Assembly: GCF_009650765.1 (NCBI RefSeq)
Contig: NZ_CP045740.1
Coordinates: forward strand, 3,820,001-3,884,000
Reading direction: 5' to 3'
Source of the DNA: Streptomyces sp. SUK 48
GTDB taxonomy: Bacteria; Actinomycetota; Actinomycetes; Streptomycetales; Streptomycetaceae
Length of the DNA: 64,000 nucleotides
Under the pieces are notes generated by a model. It saw nothing but the letters and a program-made list of their open reading frames with translations. It was not told the DNA's origin and did not search any database. The position numbers and the translations under genes were made by a program. This document shows, in pieces, positions 36,345 through 45,829 of this stretch. Every line of letters begins with the position of its first letter. The first letter of the stretch is position 1.

Positions 36345-38753
36345 CTACGAAACCACCGCCGCGTCGGCCGAGTTGGCGACCCGTTCGGGGCCCTCCTCCT
36401 CGTCGCCGACGGCGATGCCGCGCCGCTTGGAGATGTACACGGCCGTGCCGATCACCAGCAGCGCGAGGATCGCGACCCCGATCCGCACGCCGAGGTTCTT
36501 GTCGTGGCCGTAGGAGAACTTGATCACCGCGGGCGCGATGAGCAGCGAGACCAGGTTCATGACCTTCAGCAACGGGTTGATCGCCGGCCCCGCGGTGTCC
36601 TTGAAGGGGTCGCCGACCGTGTCGCCGATCACCGTGGCGGCGTGGGCCTCGCTGCCCTTGCCGCCGTGGTGGCCGTCCTCCACCAGCTTCTTGGCGTTGT
36701 CCCAGGCACCGCCGGAGTTGGCGAGGAACACCGCCATCAGCGTGCCCGCGCCGATCGCGCCGGCGAGGTAGGAGCCGAGCGAGCCGACGCCGAGGGTGAA
36801 CCCGACGAAGATCGGCGCCATCACCGCGAGCAGTCCGGGCGTGGCCAGTTCCCGCAGGGCGTCCTTGGTGCAGATGTCGACGACCTTGCCGTACTCGGGC
36901 GTCTCCGTGAAGTCCATGATCCCGGGCTTCTCCCGGAACTGCCGCCGCACCTCGAACACCACCGAGCCCGCCGAGCGCGACACGGCGTTGATGGCCAGTC
37001 CGGAGAAGAGGAAGACGACCGCGGCGCCCGCGATGAGGCCGACCAGGTTGTTGGGCTGCGAGATGTCCAGGGACAGGCTCAGCGGCGCGCCGGGCCCGCT
37101 GAGCTTCTCCCCGACGTCCTGCACATTGGTGGTGATCGCGTCGCGGTACGACCCGAAGAGCGCCGCCGCCGCGAGCACCGCGGTGGCGATCGCGATGCCC
37201 TTGGTGATCGCCTTGGTGGTGTTGCCGACCGCGTCCAGGTTGGTGAGCACCTGCGCGCCCGCGCCCTGGACGTCGCCGGACATCTCGGCGATGCCCTGGG
37301 CGTTGTCGGAGACCGGTCCGAAGGTGTCCATGGCGACGATCACCCCGACCGTGGTCAGCAGGCCGGTGCCGGCCAGCGCGACCGCGAACAGCGCGAGCAT
37401 GATCGACGTGCCGCCGAGCAGGAACGCGCCGTACACGCTGAGCGCGATGAGCAGCGCGGTGTAGACGGCGGACTCCAGGCCGAGCGAGATGCCGGACAGG
37501 ACGACGGTGGCCGGTCCGGTCAGCGAGGTCTTGCCGATGTCGCGGACCGGGCGCCGGTTGGTCTCGGTGAAGTAGCCGGTCAGCTGCTGGATGACGGCCG
37601 CGAGCAGGATGCCGATGGCCACCGCGACCAGGGCGAGGATTTGCGGGTTCCCGTCCTTGGCCTTGATCGCCGCGTCCGTCACTCCGCCGAGGTCGGCGTA
37701 GCTGGAGGGCAGGTAGACGAAGACGGCGACGGCGACCAGCACGAGGGAGATCACCGCGGAGACGAAGAAGCCGCGGTTGATCGCGGTCATGCCGCTGCGG
37801 TCGGCGCGCCGGGGGACGACCGCGAAGATGCCGATCATCGCGGTGATCACGCCGATGGCGGGCACCAGCAGCGGGAAGGCGAGCCCGGAGTCGCCGAAGG
37901 CGACCTTGCCGAGGATCAGCGCGGCCACCAGGGTGACGGCGTACGACTCGAAGAGGTCGGCCGCCATGCCCGCGCAGTCGCCGACGTTGTCGCCCACGTT
38001 GTCGGCGATCGTGGCGGCGTTGCGCGGGTCGTCCTCCGGGATGCCCTGCTCGACCTTGCCGACCAGGTCGGCGCCGACGTCGGCGGCCTTGGTGAAGATG
38101 CCGCCGCCGACACGCATGAACATGGCGATGAGGGCGGCGCCGAGGCCGAAGCCCTCCAGGACCTTCGGCGCGTCGGCGGCGTAGACGAGCACCACACAGG
38201 AGGCGCCCAGCAGGCCGAGGCCCACCGTGAACATGCCGACGACACCGCCCGTGCGAAATGCGATCTTCATCGCGGTGTGCGAGACGGTGGTGAGATCCTT
38301 TTCGGGTTCGCCGTCGCCCGGGGTGGCTTCCCGGGCCGCCGCGGCGACCCGCACATTGCTTCGTACCGCGAGCCACATGCCGATATAACCGGTGGCGGCC
38401 GAGAAGACCGCGCCGATCAGGAAGAACACCGAACGCCCGGCACGCTGATTCCAGTCGTCCGCGGGCAGCAGCAGAAGCAGGAAGAAGACGACGACGGCGA
38501 ATACGCCGAGCGTGCGCAGCTGCCGGGCGAGATACGCCTTGGCGCCTTCCTGGACCGCCTCGGCGATCTTCTTCATGCTGTCGGTGCCCTCGCCCGCGGC
38601 GAGCACCTGGCGCACCAGGATCCCCGCGACCACCAGCGCGGCGAGGGCTACCGCCGCGATGACGGCCACGATGACCCTGTTGCCGTTGGTGAGCACCGCG
38701 GCCGCGAGGTATGTGGGGTGGTCCAACTCAGAGGGGTAAGAAAGCCCCGCCAT
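36345..38753 (-). CDS. hppA: K+-independent proton-translocating membrane pyrophosphatase
   Basis: Couples PPi hydrolysis to proton pumping across the cytoplasmic membrane. The 802-residue protein has about 16 membrane segments. The pyrophosphatase signature is KAADVGADLVGKVEQG, followed by EDDPRNAATIADNVGDNVGD. AVGNTTKAITKG has Lys at the position that marks the K+-independent class (K+-dependent enzymes have Ala). ATG 38753 follows CAAGGAGGACGA. It complements the soluble ppa of this window. A good promoter lies upstream. Confidence 0.95.
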   Translation of the reverse strand: MAGLSYPSELDHPTYLAAAVLTNGNRVIVAVIAAVALAALVVAGILVRQVLAAGEGTDSMKKIAEAVQEGAKAYLARQLRTLGVFAVVVFFLLLLLPADDWNQRAGRSVFFLIGAVFSAATGYIGMWLAVRSNVRVAAAAREATPGDGEPEKDLTTVSHTAMKIAFRTGGVVGMFTVGLGLLGASCVVLVYAADAPKVLEGFGLGAALIAMFMRVGGGIFTKAADVGADLVGKVEQGIPEDDPRNAATIADNVGDNVGDCAGMAADLFESYAVTLVAALILGKVAFGDSGLAFPLLVPAIGVITAMIGIFAVVPRRADRSGMTAINRGFFVSAVISLVLVAVAVFVYLPSSYADLGGVTDAAIKAKDGNPQILALVAVAIGILLAAVIQQLTGYFTETNRRPVRDIGKTSLTGPATVVLSGISLGLESAVYTALLIALSVYGAFLLGGTSIMLALFAVALAGTGLLTTVGVIVAMDTFGPVSDNAQGIAEMSGDVQGAGAQVLTNLDAVGNTTKAITKGIAIATAVLAAAALFGSYRDAITTNVQDVGEKLSGPGAPLSLSLDISQPNNLVGLIAGAAVVFLFSGLAINAVSRSAGSVVFEVRRQFREKPGIMDFTETPEYGKVVDICTKDALRELATPGLLAVMAPIFVGFTLGVGSLGSYLAGAIGAGTLMAVFLANSGGAWDNAKKLVEDGHHGGKGSEAHAATVIGDTVGDPFKDTAGPAINPLLKVMNLVSLLIAPAVIKFSYGHDKNLGVRIGVAILALLVIGTAVYISKRRGIAVGDEEEGPERVANSADAAVVS

Positions 38754-38795
38754 TCGTCCTCCTTGACGCTTGGGCTGAGCTCAAGATGTGGACGG

Positions 38796-38822
38796 ATTGT
38801 AGGTACCCCTGAGTGATGTCAA
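38796..38822 (-). promoter_or_regulatory. hppA promoter
   Basis: Minus-strand TTGACA (38822-38817) and TACAAT (38801-38796), both near the housekeeping consensus. The 15-base spacer is short; TTTTGA two bases upstream would give 17. The -10 lies about 43 bases from the ATG. Confidence 0.65.
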
Positions 38823-39012
38823 AAGAGCACGGTAAACGGAATTGGCCTGCACGCACCGGTTCGCGAACCCGAAAGAGGTAATGCCTCAAAAGCATTGACG
38901 GACGCCGTCGGTCTCATTGAACCTTGATCGAATGATAGGGCTATTGATCGTGAATTCCTTCACGAATTCCGGGGCGCCCCGGAGGGCGGCCGGAAACGAT
39001 CTGCCCGGAACG

Positions 39013-39046
39013 CGATCAGGGCCCTGCCGGAGCAGGGCCCTGATCG
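39013..39046 (-). terminator. Terminator of the bldG operon
   Basis: Perfect 14-bp arms CGATCAGGGCCCTG/CAGGGCCCTGATCG with a 6-base loop, 47 bases after the anti-sigma stop. Confidence 0.85.
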
Positions 39047-39092
39047 TGCGTTCGGGTTCTTCGGGTGGCGGCGCCGGCCGCGGGCGGCGCGG

Positions 39093-39530
39093 TCAGCCGA
39101 CGGGGACCGCCGGCGGGGCGGCGGGCCAGGTCATGCGGATCAGTCCGCCGTTCTGCCCGGTGGTGACCTCGACGTCGTCCACGAGACCGCTGATGACCGC
39201 GAGGCCCATCTCGTCCTCCTCGGCCTCCACGTCCGCGTCCGCCGCCGCGCCCCCGGCCACCCGCTCGGCGGGGACCGCGTGCGGGGCTTCGTCGCCGACC
39301 TCGATGGAGAACTGTTTCTCCTCCTCGATCAGCGCCACCTTCACCGGCGCGTCGATGCCGCCGACCTGGTGGAGCCCCACGGCACGGGAGCACGCCTCGC
39401 CCACGGCGAGCCGCACCTCGTCCAGGACGGCCTCGTCCACTCCGGCCCTGCGCGCCACCGCGGCCGCCACCAGCCGGGCGGTCCTGACGTGCTCGGGCAG
39501 CGCGCTGAAGCGGAGTTCGACGGTGGCCAT
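39093..39530 (-). CDS. Anti-sigma factor (RsbW-like kinase), BldG partner
   Basis: A 145-residue GHKL ATPase. DEAVLDEVRLAVGEACSRAVG is the N box, and MGLAVISGLVDDVEV is the G1-like region. RsbW-type proteins phosphorylate anti-anti-sigma factors and bind sigma factors. It lies 200 bases downstream of bldG on the same strand, as in S. coelicolor, where the corresponding protein (orf3) interacts with BldG. An acidic insertion (EAEEDE) precedes the G box. ATG 39530 starts MATVELRFSALP. Confidence 0.9.
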   Translation of the reverse strand: MATVELRFSALPEHVRTARLVAAAVARRAGVDEAVLDEVRLAVGEACSRAVGLHQVGGIDAPVKVALIEEEKQFSIEVGDEAPHAVPAERVAGGAAADADVEAEEDEMGLAVISGLVDDVEVTTGQNGGLIRMTWPAAPPAVPVG

Positions 39531-39730
39531 GCATCCCCCTCACGACTACGGGACTGCGGTCGGACGGGCTCGCCGGGCCCGCCCCTCATGAACTTCGTTA
39601 CCCGGATCCGCCGGGGCACACCCGGCGCGGCCCCCTACAGGGTGCGAGACGGGGTACAACGGCCGGAATCAGGCATGACCGACCGGCGGCCCCGCCGCGG
39701 ACAGGCCGCGACGGGGTCGACCGGACAAGG

Positions 39731-40072
39731 TCAGTCGGTGGCCGCCACCGCTTCCTCGACCGAGGTGTGGATCGGGAACACCTTGGTGAGGCCGGTGATA
39801 CGGAAGATCTTGAGAATGCGCTCCTGGTTGCAGACCAGGCGCAGCGAGCCCTCATGGGCACGCACTCGCTTCAGGCCGCCGACCAGCACGCCGAGTCCGG
39901 TGGAGTCGAGGAAGTCCACGCCCTCCATGTCGACGACAAGATGGAAATTGCCGTCGTTCACCAGCTCGACCAGCTGCTCGCGCAGCTTGGGCGCGGTGTA
40001 TACATCGATTTCGCCACCGACCTCGACGACCGTACGATCGCCGACGGTACGGGTCGACAGGGACAGGTCCAC
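39731..40072 (-). CDS. bldG: BldG anti-anti-sigma factor
   Basis: A 113-residue STAS-domain protein required for aerial mycelium and antibiotic production in S. coelicolor. The phosphorylation site is Ser57 in [12 protein letters not shown]. Unphosphorylated BldG binds anti-sigma factors and frees their sigma factors. Length and sequence match BldG as I know it. Starts at GTG/ATG 40072 ([12 protein letters not shown]) behind GGAGGATCC. It is divergent from the helicase gene with only 81 bp between starts and is probably co-transcribed with the following anti-sigma gene. Confidence 0.96.
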   Translation of the reverse strand: MDLSLSTRTVGDRTVVEVGGEIDVYTAPKLREQLVELVNDGNFHLVVDMEGVDFLDSTGLGVLVGGLKRVRAHEGSLRLVCNQERILKIFRITGLTKVFPIHTSVEEAVAATD

Positions 40073-40153
40073 GGATCCTCCAGCACCTTGCTATCGAGCG
40101 GTCGCCCCTCGGGCACCTTGGCTTGCGGCCCTTGGGACGCAACGCCAGCCGCG

Positions 40154-42657
40154 ATGGCATTCAATCACTTACCGGCCTGCGTGCACGACGCCTTGACCCC
40201 ATTGTCCGTCACGCCAGTGACACACTCGGTGCCGATGGCCAAGAATCACCGATCCGATCAACCCGTGCCGGACCCGGCGTCCCGCCCGTCGCCGGGCGCT
40301 GTCCTGGGCAGACTCGCCTCCGGCCCGAGCCGGGCTGCGCGCATCACTCATACGGAGCACTTGCCCCCGCGCACGGGTCGGCATGCCGTCTGGCCTGACC
40401 GGATTCGGTCCGAGGTGATCGCGGCCGTACGGGAGCGCGGCATCGAGCACCCCTGGGCGCACCAGGCGCTGGCCGCCGAGCACGCCCTGGACGGCGATTC
40501 GGTGGTCGTCGCCACCGGCACCGCCTCCGGCAAGTCCCTCGCCTATCTCGTCCCGGTGCTGTCCACCCTTCTGGAGGGTTCGAAGGCGCCGAACGGCCGA
40601 GGGGCCACCGCGCTCTACCTCTCCCCCACCAAGGCGCTCGCGGCGGACCAGTGCCGATCGGTGAAGGAACTTTCACAACCTCTGGGCACCGCGGTCCGCC
40701 CCGCCGTGTACGACGGCGACACCCCGTACGAGGAACGCGAGTGGGTGCGCCAGTACGCCAACTACGTCCTCACCAACCCGGACATGCTGCACCGCGGGAT
40801 ATTGCCCTCCCACCCGCGCTGGTCCTCCTTCCTGAAGTCGCTGAAGTACGTCGTCGTCGACGAGTGCCACACCTACCGGGGCGTCTTCGGCTCGCACGTC
40901 GCCCAGGTGCTGCGCCGGCTGCGCCGCGTCTGCGCCCGTTACGGCTCCTCCCCGGTCTTCCTGCTGGCCTCCGCGACCGCCGCCGAGCCCGCCGTCGGCG
41001 CGGGGCGGCTGACCGGCCTGCCGGTGGTGGAGATCGCCGACGACGCCTCCCCGCGCGGCGAGCTGGTCTTCGCCCTGTGGGAGCCCCCGCTCACCGACCT
41101 GCACGGCGAGAAGGGCGCGCCCGTGCGCCGCACCGCCACCGCCGAGACCGCCGATCTGCTGACCGACCTGACCGTGCAGGGCGTGCGCTCGGTCGCCTTC
41201 GTGCGCTCCCGGCGCGGCGCCGAGCTGATCTCGGTGATCGCCCAGGAGAAACTGGCCGAGGTCGATCGCTCCCTGGTCCGGCGGGTCGCGGCCTACCGCG
41301 GCGGCTACCTCCCCGAGGAGCGCCGCGCCCTGGAGCGCGCCCTGCACTCCGGGGAACTCCTCGGACTCGCCGCCACCACGGCCCTGGAGCTGGGCGTGGA
41401 CGTCTCCGGGCTGGACGCGGTGGTGATCTGCGGCTACCCGGGCACCCGGGCCTCCCTGTGGCAGCAGGCGGGCCGCGCGGGCCGCTCCGGGCAGGGGGCT
41501 CTCGCGGTCCTCGTCGCCCGGGACGATCCGCTGGACACCTTCCTCGTCCACCACCCGGAGGCCCTGTTCGACCGGCCGGTGGAGTCGACCGTGCTCGACC
41601 CCGACAACCCCTACGTGCTCGCCCCGCACCTGTGCGCCGCCGCCGCGGAACTCCCGCTGACCGAGGAGGACCTCGAACTGTTCGGTCCCGCCTGCGCGGA
41701 CGTGCTGCCGCAGCTGGAGGCCGCGAAGCTGCTGCGCCGGCGGACCCGGGCCTGGCACTGGACCCGCCGGGAGCGGGCCGCCGACCTCACCGACATCCGC
41801 GGCGGGGGCGGGCGGCCGGTGCAGATCGTGGAGGAGGGCACCGGGCGCCTGCTCGGCACGGTCGACGAGGCCGCCGCGCACTCCGCCGTCCACGAGGGCG
41901 CGGTCCACCTCCACCAGGGCCGCACCTACCTGGTGCGCTCCCTCGACCTCGCGGACTCGGTCGCCCTGGTGGAACAGGCCGACCCGCCGTACTCGACGGT
42001 CGCCCGCGACACCACCGCCATCTCCGTCCTGGAGACCGACACCGAGATCCCCTGGGGCACGGGCCGGCTCTGCTACGGCTCCGTCGAGGTCACCAACCAG
42101 GTGGTCTCCTTCCTGCGCAGGCGCCTGATCACCGGCGAGGTGCTGGGCGAGACGAAGCTCGACCTGCCTCCTCGTACGCTGCGCACCCGCGCGGTGTGGT
42201 GGACGGTCACCGAGGACCAGCTGGACGAGGCCCGGATCGGCCCGGAGATCCTCGGCGGCTCCCTGCACGCCGCCGAGCACGCCTCCATCGGCATGCTGCC
42301 GCTCTTCGCGACCTGCGACCGCTGGGACATCGGCGGCGTCTCCGTCCCGCTGCATCCCGACACCCTCCTTCCGACGGTCTTCGTGTACGACGGCCATCCC
42401 GGCGGCGCGGGCTTCGCCGAGCGCGCCTTCCACACCGCCCGCGCCTGGCTCACCGCCACCCGCGAGGCCATCGCCTCCTGCGAGTGCGACGCCGGCTGCC
42501 CCTCCTGCATCCAGTCCCCAAGTGCGGCAACGGCAACGACCCCCTCCACAAACGCGGCGCGGTCCGCCTCCTGACCACCCTGCTGCGCGAAGCACCGGAA
42601 CCGACCGCCCCGCCGAAGGAAACGGCGCCGGCTTCGGGACGGGGGCAGGGAGGCTGA
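40154..42657 (+). CDS. DEAD/DEAH helicase with DUF1998/MrfA-type C-terminus, frameshifted near its end
   Basis: A superfamily 2 helicase like Hrq1/MrfA DNA-repair helicases. Walker A is VVATGTASGKSLAYLVP, Walker B DECH is VVVDECHTYRG, and motif VI is WQQAGRAGRSGQ. The C-terminal metal motif starts CECDAGCPSC. The frame runs to a stop at 42574, but after IQSP the expected KCGNGNDPLHKRGAVRLL continues in the next frame to 42657. A C4 run at about 42515-42518 should be C5. As read, the fourth Cys is lost. Start uncertain: ATG 40154 makes codon 6 TTA (40169-40171); ATG 40234 would exclude it. No good ribosome site at either. Confidence 0.88.
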
Positions 42658-43010
42658 CGCCCGGGGGACGGGGAGCTGACGCGCGGGCGGCCCGACGCGC
42701 GTGGGACCGGAGGCGGGGGCCGGGGCACCGGGCCGGGAGCTGGGGGCTGGGGACCGGTGAGCCGGAGGCCGGTCGCTGGGCCGGGAGGCCGGTCGGGCAG
42801 AGGCTGCCGAGGGCAGATGGGCCGGAGGTCGCCGAGGGCAGGCGGCTCGGCCAGGGGCCGGGGGTCCCGCCGGGCGGGAGGCGCCGCCGGGCCGAGAGTC
42901 GGTGGGCCCTGGAGCAGCGGGCAGGCCCTGGGTCAGTGGTTCAAGTGCCGGTGGCCGCTCCACCCGACGCCCGGCGCCCGGCGCCCGGCCCCCAACGCCC
43001 GACGCCCTCG
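42658..43010. other. Low-complexity GC-rich spacer between helicase and Tad operon
   Basis: About 350 bp of G-rich irregular repeats with recurring GGCCGG, GCCGAGGGCAG and GGAGCTG pieces. No gene seen. It separates two convergent transcription units. Confidence 0.45.
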
Positions 43011-43514
43011 TCACCGGCTCCCCGGGGCGGGCTGCGGAGACCTCGGACCAAGTGCCGGCAGGGCGGAAGGCGGCGGGGCGAAAGCGAAGGCCGGTGGGTC
43101 CGCCGGGCCCGCTCTGGAGCGGACCTCCGCCGTGAACGGACCGCCTCCCGACGCCGCGGTCACGTCCGCGATCTCGCCCTCCACCGCGCAGCGCACCAGC
43201 CGAACCCGCTGGGCCGTCGCCACGCGGCCGGCCAGGACGCAGGCCGCCTCGCCGCCGTCCGCCCAGTGGTCCGCGGCCGCGAGCGCCGCCAGATCCGCGC
43301 CGCCCGCCGCCCGGTGCCGGACGGTGACGGCGTGCCCCAGCGCCAGCACCGCGCCGAACACCACGCAGAGCACCGCGATCGCCCCGAGGCTCCAGACGGT
43401 GGCGGAACCCCGGTCGGAGCCGTACCGGCCCCCCGTTCGCCGCGCCAGGGCCCACCTCCGCAACCCGCCCCGGCCGCTCACCCGAACCCGCACCCGCGCC
43501 CTCCGCCACCTCAC
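43011..43514 (-). CDS. TadE/G-like pilus assembly protein (Rv3654c-type)
   Basis: A 167-residue secreted or membrane-anchored protein. SDRGSATVWSLGAIAVLCVVFGAVLAL is a pilin-like N-terminal helix, followed by LAALAAADHW, as in the Rv3654c helicase/secretion neighbourhood family of actinobacterial Tad loci. The product is likely a minor pseudopilin or assembly factor. GTG 43514 overlaps the TadE stop (GTGA), so the two are translationally coupled. The C-terminus is Pro-rich. Last gene of the Tad operon. Confidence 0.8.
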   Translation of the reverse strand: MRWRRARVRVRVSGRGGLRRWALARRTGGRYGSDRGSATVWSLGAIAVLCVVFGAVLALGHAVTVRHRAAGGADLAALAAADHWADGGEAACVLAGRVATAQRVRLVRCAVEGEIADVTAASGGGPFTAEVRSRAGPADPPAFAFAPPPSALPALGPRSPQPAPGSR

Positions 43515-43897
43515 GGCCCCGCCCCCTTCCCCCCGACCGTCTCCTCGGCCAACGCCACCGCCTCCTCGCGGAGTTCGAAGGGCAGACCGCTGAGCACCGG
43601 CGGCCTCGCCACCACCGTCACGCGCACCTGGTCGCCCTCTCGTCCGACCGTCACCCCGGCCCCGCTCGGTGCTGCCTGACGGGTCACCGACAGCACCGAG
43701 GCGGGCGGGTCCTGGCGGGCGGCGGCCCGGGCGCCCACGCGGGCCGCGTCCACACACCGGATCTGCGCCGCCGCCATGAGCAGCGCCCAGACCAGCGCCA
43801 TCGTGAACGCCACCAGCACGCACAGCGCCATGGCCGCCTCCGCCGTCACGAAGCCCCGGTCCGAGCCTCGGCCCGAGCCCCGTTCACATCCGCGCAC
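43511..43897 (-). CDS. TadE-family minor pseudopilin
   Basis: A 128-residue protein with the TadE signature DRGFVTAEAAMALCVLVAF (Gly-Phe...Glu, pilin-like cleavage site) and one membrane helix, then an extracellular domain. TadE proteins are minor pilins of Flp/Tad systems. GTG 43897 begins inside the end of the preceding pilin gene and has AGAAGG upstream. Confidence 0.82.
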   Translation of the reverse strand: MRGCERGSGRGSDRGFVTAEAAMALCVLVAFTMALVWALLMAAAQIRCVDAARVGARAAARQDPPASVLSVTRQAAPSGAGVTVGREGDQVRVTVVARPPVLSGLPFELREEAVALAEETVGGKGAGP

Positions 43898-44084
43898 TGA
43901 GGGCCTTCTTCACGATGGACTGGAGCTCCGCCCGGACCTCGCCGCTGGTGACGACCTCGTACAGCAGCATGGCGAATCCGACGGCCGCGATGATCCCCAT
44001 CGCGTACTCCGAGGTCACCATTCAGGAGTCCCGGCGGCACACCCGCCGCACCCCGGCCAGCACTTCGACGATCTTCCTCTTCAT
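43884..44084 (-). CDS. Flp-type pilin (DUF4244) with in-frame TGA at the processing site
   Basis: ATG 44084 (after GAGGGGAG) opens a 20-codon leader, MKRKIVEVLAGVRRVCRRDS. TGA follows at 44024-44022, and directly after it ATG 44021 begins MVTSEYAMGIIAAVGF..., 45 codons ending at 43884, in the same frame. Homologues have Gly where TGA stands, as in GMVTSEYA. That Gly is the -1 residue of the type IVb prepilin site, with Glu+5 and Tyr+6 retained. A one-base change (GGA to TGA) explains it. Whether it is a real nonsense mutation, sequencing error or a re-initiation design is open. Too short for most gene callers. Confidence 0.8.
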
Positions 44085-44161
44085 CTCGACTCCCCTCAGG
44101 TCCTGGTCTGTTCTCACGTTGTCCGTCCTCGGTATCCGTCCTCGGTATCCGTCGCCGCTCC

Positions 44162-44941
44162 TCACCTCCCCGCCATCACGCCGCCCGCCAGCCCGATCAC
44201 CACGGGCAGCACGCCGATCGCGACGAAGGCGGGCAGGAAGCACAGCCCCACCGGCGCGGAGATCATTACGGCCGCCCGTCTGGCCCGTGCCGTCGCGGTG
44301 CGGCCCCAGTCCGCGCGGGTGTCCGAGGCGATGCGGGCCACCGGCGCGGCGGCGGGCAGCCCCGACTCGCCTGCCCGCTCCAGCAGCCGCGCCAGGGCAC
44401 CCGCGCCCGGCAGCGCGGCCAGCCCGCGCCACGCGTCCGCCGGTGTGCCGCCGAGCCGTACCTCCGCCGCGCCCCGCGCCAGCGCCTGTCCGACGGGCCC
44501 GCCCAGGGCCTCGCCCACCGCCTGCGCGGCGACCACGGGCCCGGCGCCGGCCGCGATACAGGCGGCCAGCAGATCGGCGGCGAGCGGCAGCCGGCGCGCG
44601 GCCTCGGCGGTATCGACGGCCGCCGCCCCGCCCGCCGCCGCCTGGCCCGCTCGCCAGCGCCAGAGCACGGCCCCGGCGCCGAGGCCCAGCAGCGCCCCGA
44701 CGGGCCCGCCGACCAGCACCCACACCCCGCCCGCCGCACCCACGAGCGGCAGCCATCGCCGCACCGTGTCCACGACCGCCGACCGCGGCTTCCGCGTCGC
44801 GGGCTCCGGTCGCAGCAGTCCGGCCGCCCGCTGCCGCGCCCGGCGGACCCGCCGGGCCGACACCACCAGCCGGCCGCCCCAGCCGAGCGCCACCGCCACC
44901 GCCACGGCCGTCCCCAGCCTGTGCACAACATCCCCGCTCAC
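44162..44941 (-). CDS. tadC: Type II secretion F-family protein (TadC)
   Basis: A 259-residue inner-membrane protein with a GspF-like domain (VDTAEAARRLPLAADLLAACI) and terminal hydrophobic segments (ISAPVGLCFLPAFVAIGVLP). With TadB it forms the membrane platform through which the TadA ATPase drives pilin extrusion. GTG 44941 starts VSGDVVHRLG. Lies 35 bases after tadB and 77 bases before the pilin gene. Confidence 0.85.
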   Translation of the reverse strand: MSGDVVHRLGTAVAVAVALGWGGRLVVSARRVRRARQRAAGLLRPEPATRKPRSAVVDTVRRWLPLVGAAGGVWVLVGGPVGALLGLGAGAVLWRWRAGQAAAGGAAAVDTAEAARRLPLAADLLAACIAAGAGPVVAAQAVGEALGGPVGQALARGAAEVRLGGTPADAWRGLAALPGAGALARLLERAGESGLPAAAPVARIASDTRADWGRTATARARRAAVMISAPVGLCFLPAFVAIGVLPVVIGLAGGVMAGR

Positions 44942-44976
44942 GCCCTCACGTCTCCCTCCACGTCCAGACCCGCGCC

Positions 44977-45828
44977 TCACACCGCCTCCGCTCCCCGCAC
45001 GATCCGCGCCGACCACCACAGCCCGGCCGCCTCGAACACCGCGCCGATCAGCAGGCAGCCCAGGCCGGGGCCGCTGTGCAGGAGGACCCGCAGCGGGGCG
45101 GCGCCCATGGCCGCGCCCAGGAGAAGGCCCAGGACGGGGAGAGCGGCGAGCAGGACGGCGGTGGCCCTGGCGCCGGCCAGTTGGGCGCGCAGGTCGGCAC
45201 GCTGGTCCCGTTCGGCCCGCAGGGCGCCGTCCAGCCGGTCCAGGCCGGCCGCGAGTCCCGCGCCCTGGTCGACGGCCACCCGCCAGCACGCGGCCAGCCC
45301 GAGCAGCCCCTCGGCGCCCGGCTGCCGGGCCGCCACGGCGAGGGCGCCGGGCACGTCCCCGCCGAAGCGGGCCGCCGCGACCACGGCCGCCCGCGCCTCG
45401 CCGAGCCCGCCCGAGTCCCGCGCCGCCCGCAGCAGCGCCTCGCCGGGCTGCCGTCCGGCCCGCACCTCACCGGCGAACGCCCCGCACAGGGCGATCACCT
45501 GGTCCACCCGCCGCTCCCGGGCGCGTCTCGCCTCCCCGGCCCGCCGCACCCGGCGCAGCACGGGCACCCCGGCCGCCCCCGCGACGACCGGAATCACCGA
45601 GCCGCCCAGCAGCGCGAGCAGCAGCCCCGCGACCAGGGCCCACCACTCGGCTCCCCAGCGGTCGCGCAACCGCCGTAATGCCGAGAGGAGTTGATCCTGG
45701 ACCGGCGGAGCGGCCCCCGGCCCTCCGTCCCCGGCCAGCAGCAGCCGCGCCCGCCGCACCCCGTGGTACCGCTCGCACAGCAGCCACCCCAGCGCGGCCA
45801 GACAGATCAGCGCGGCCCCCATCGACAT
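44977..45828 (-). CDS. tadB: Type II secretion F-family protein (TadB)
   Basis: A 283-residue GspF-family membrane protein. Its hydrophobic segments include AALICLAALGWLLC, WWALVAGLLLALLGGSVIPV and TAVLLAALPVLGLLLGAAMG. RVDQVIALCGAFAGEVRAGR is the cytoplasmic GspF-like helix bundle. Pairs with TadC. ATG 45828 is one base beyond the tadA stop, so translation is coupled. Confidence 0.86.
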   Translation of the reverse strand: MSMGAALICLAALGWLLCERYHGVRRARLLLAGDGGPGAAPPVQDQLLSALRRLRDRWGAEWWALVAGLLLALLGGSVIPVVAGAAGVPVLRRVRRAGEARRARERRVDQVIALCGAFAGEVRAGRQPGEALLRAARDSGGLGEARAAVVAAARFGGDVPGALAVAARQPGAEGLLGLAACWRVAVDQGAGLAAGLDRLDGALRAERDQRADLRAQLAGARATAVLLAALPVLGLLLGAAMGAAPLRVLLHSGPGLGCLLIGAVFEAAGLWWSARIVRGAEAV

Positions 45829-45829
45829 C

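Larger units (their letters stand above)
38754..39092. other. AT-richer intergenic region between bldG operon end and hppA start
   Basis: About 340 bp with lower GC than its surroundings. It holds the hppA promoter (38796-38822), the anti-sigma gene's terminator (39013-39046), a short direct repeat GTGAATTCC/ACGAATTCC (38951-38972) and the palindrome CCGGGGCGCCCCGG region. No open reading frame is convincing; a small RNA cannot be excluded. Confidence 0.4.
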
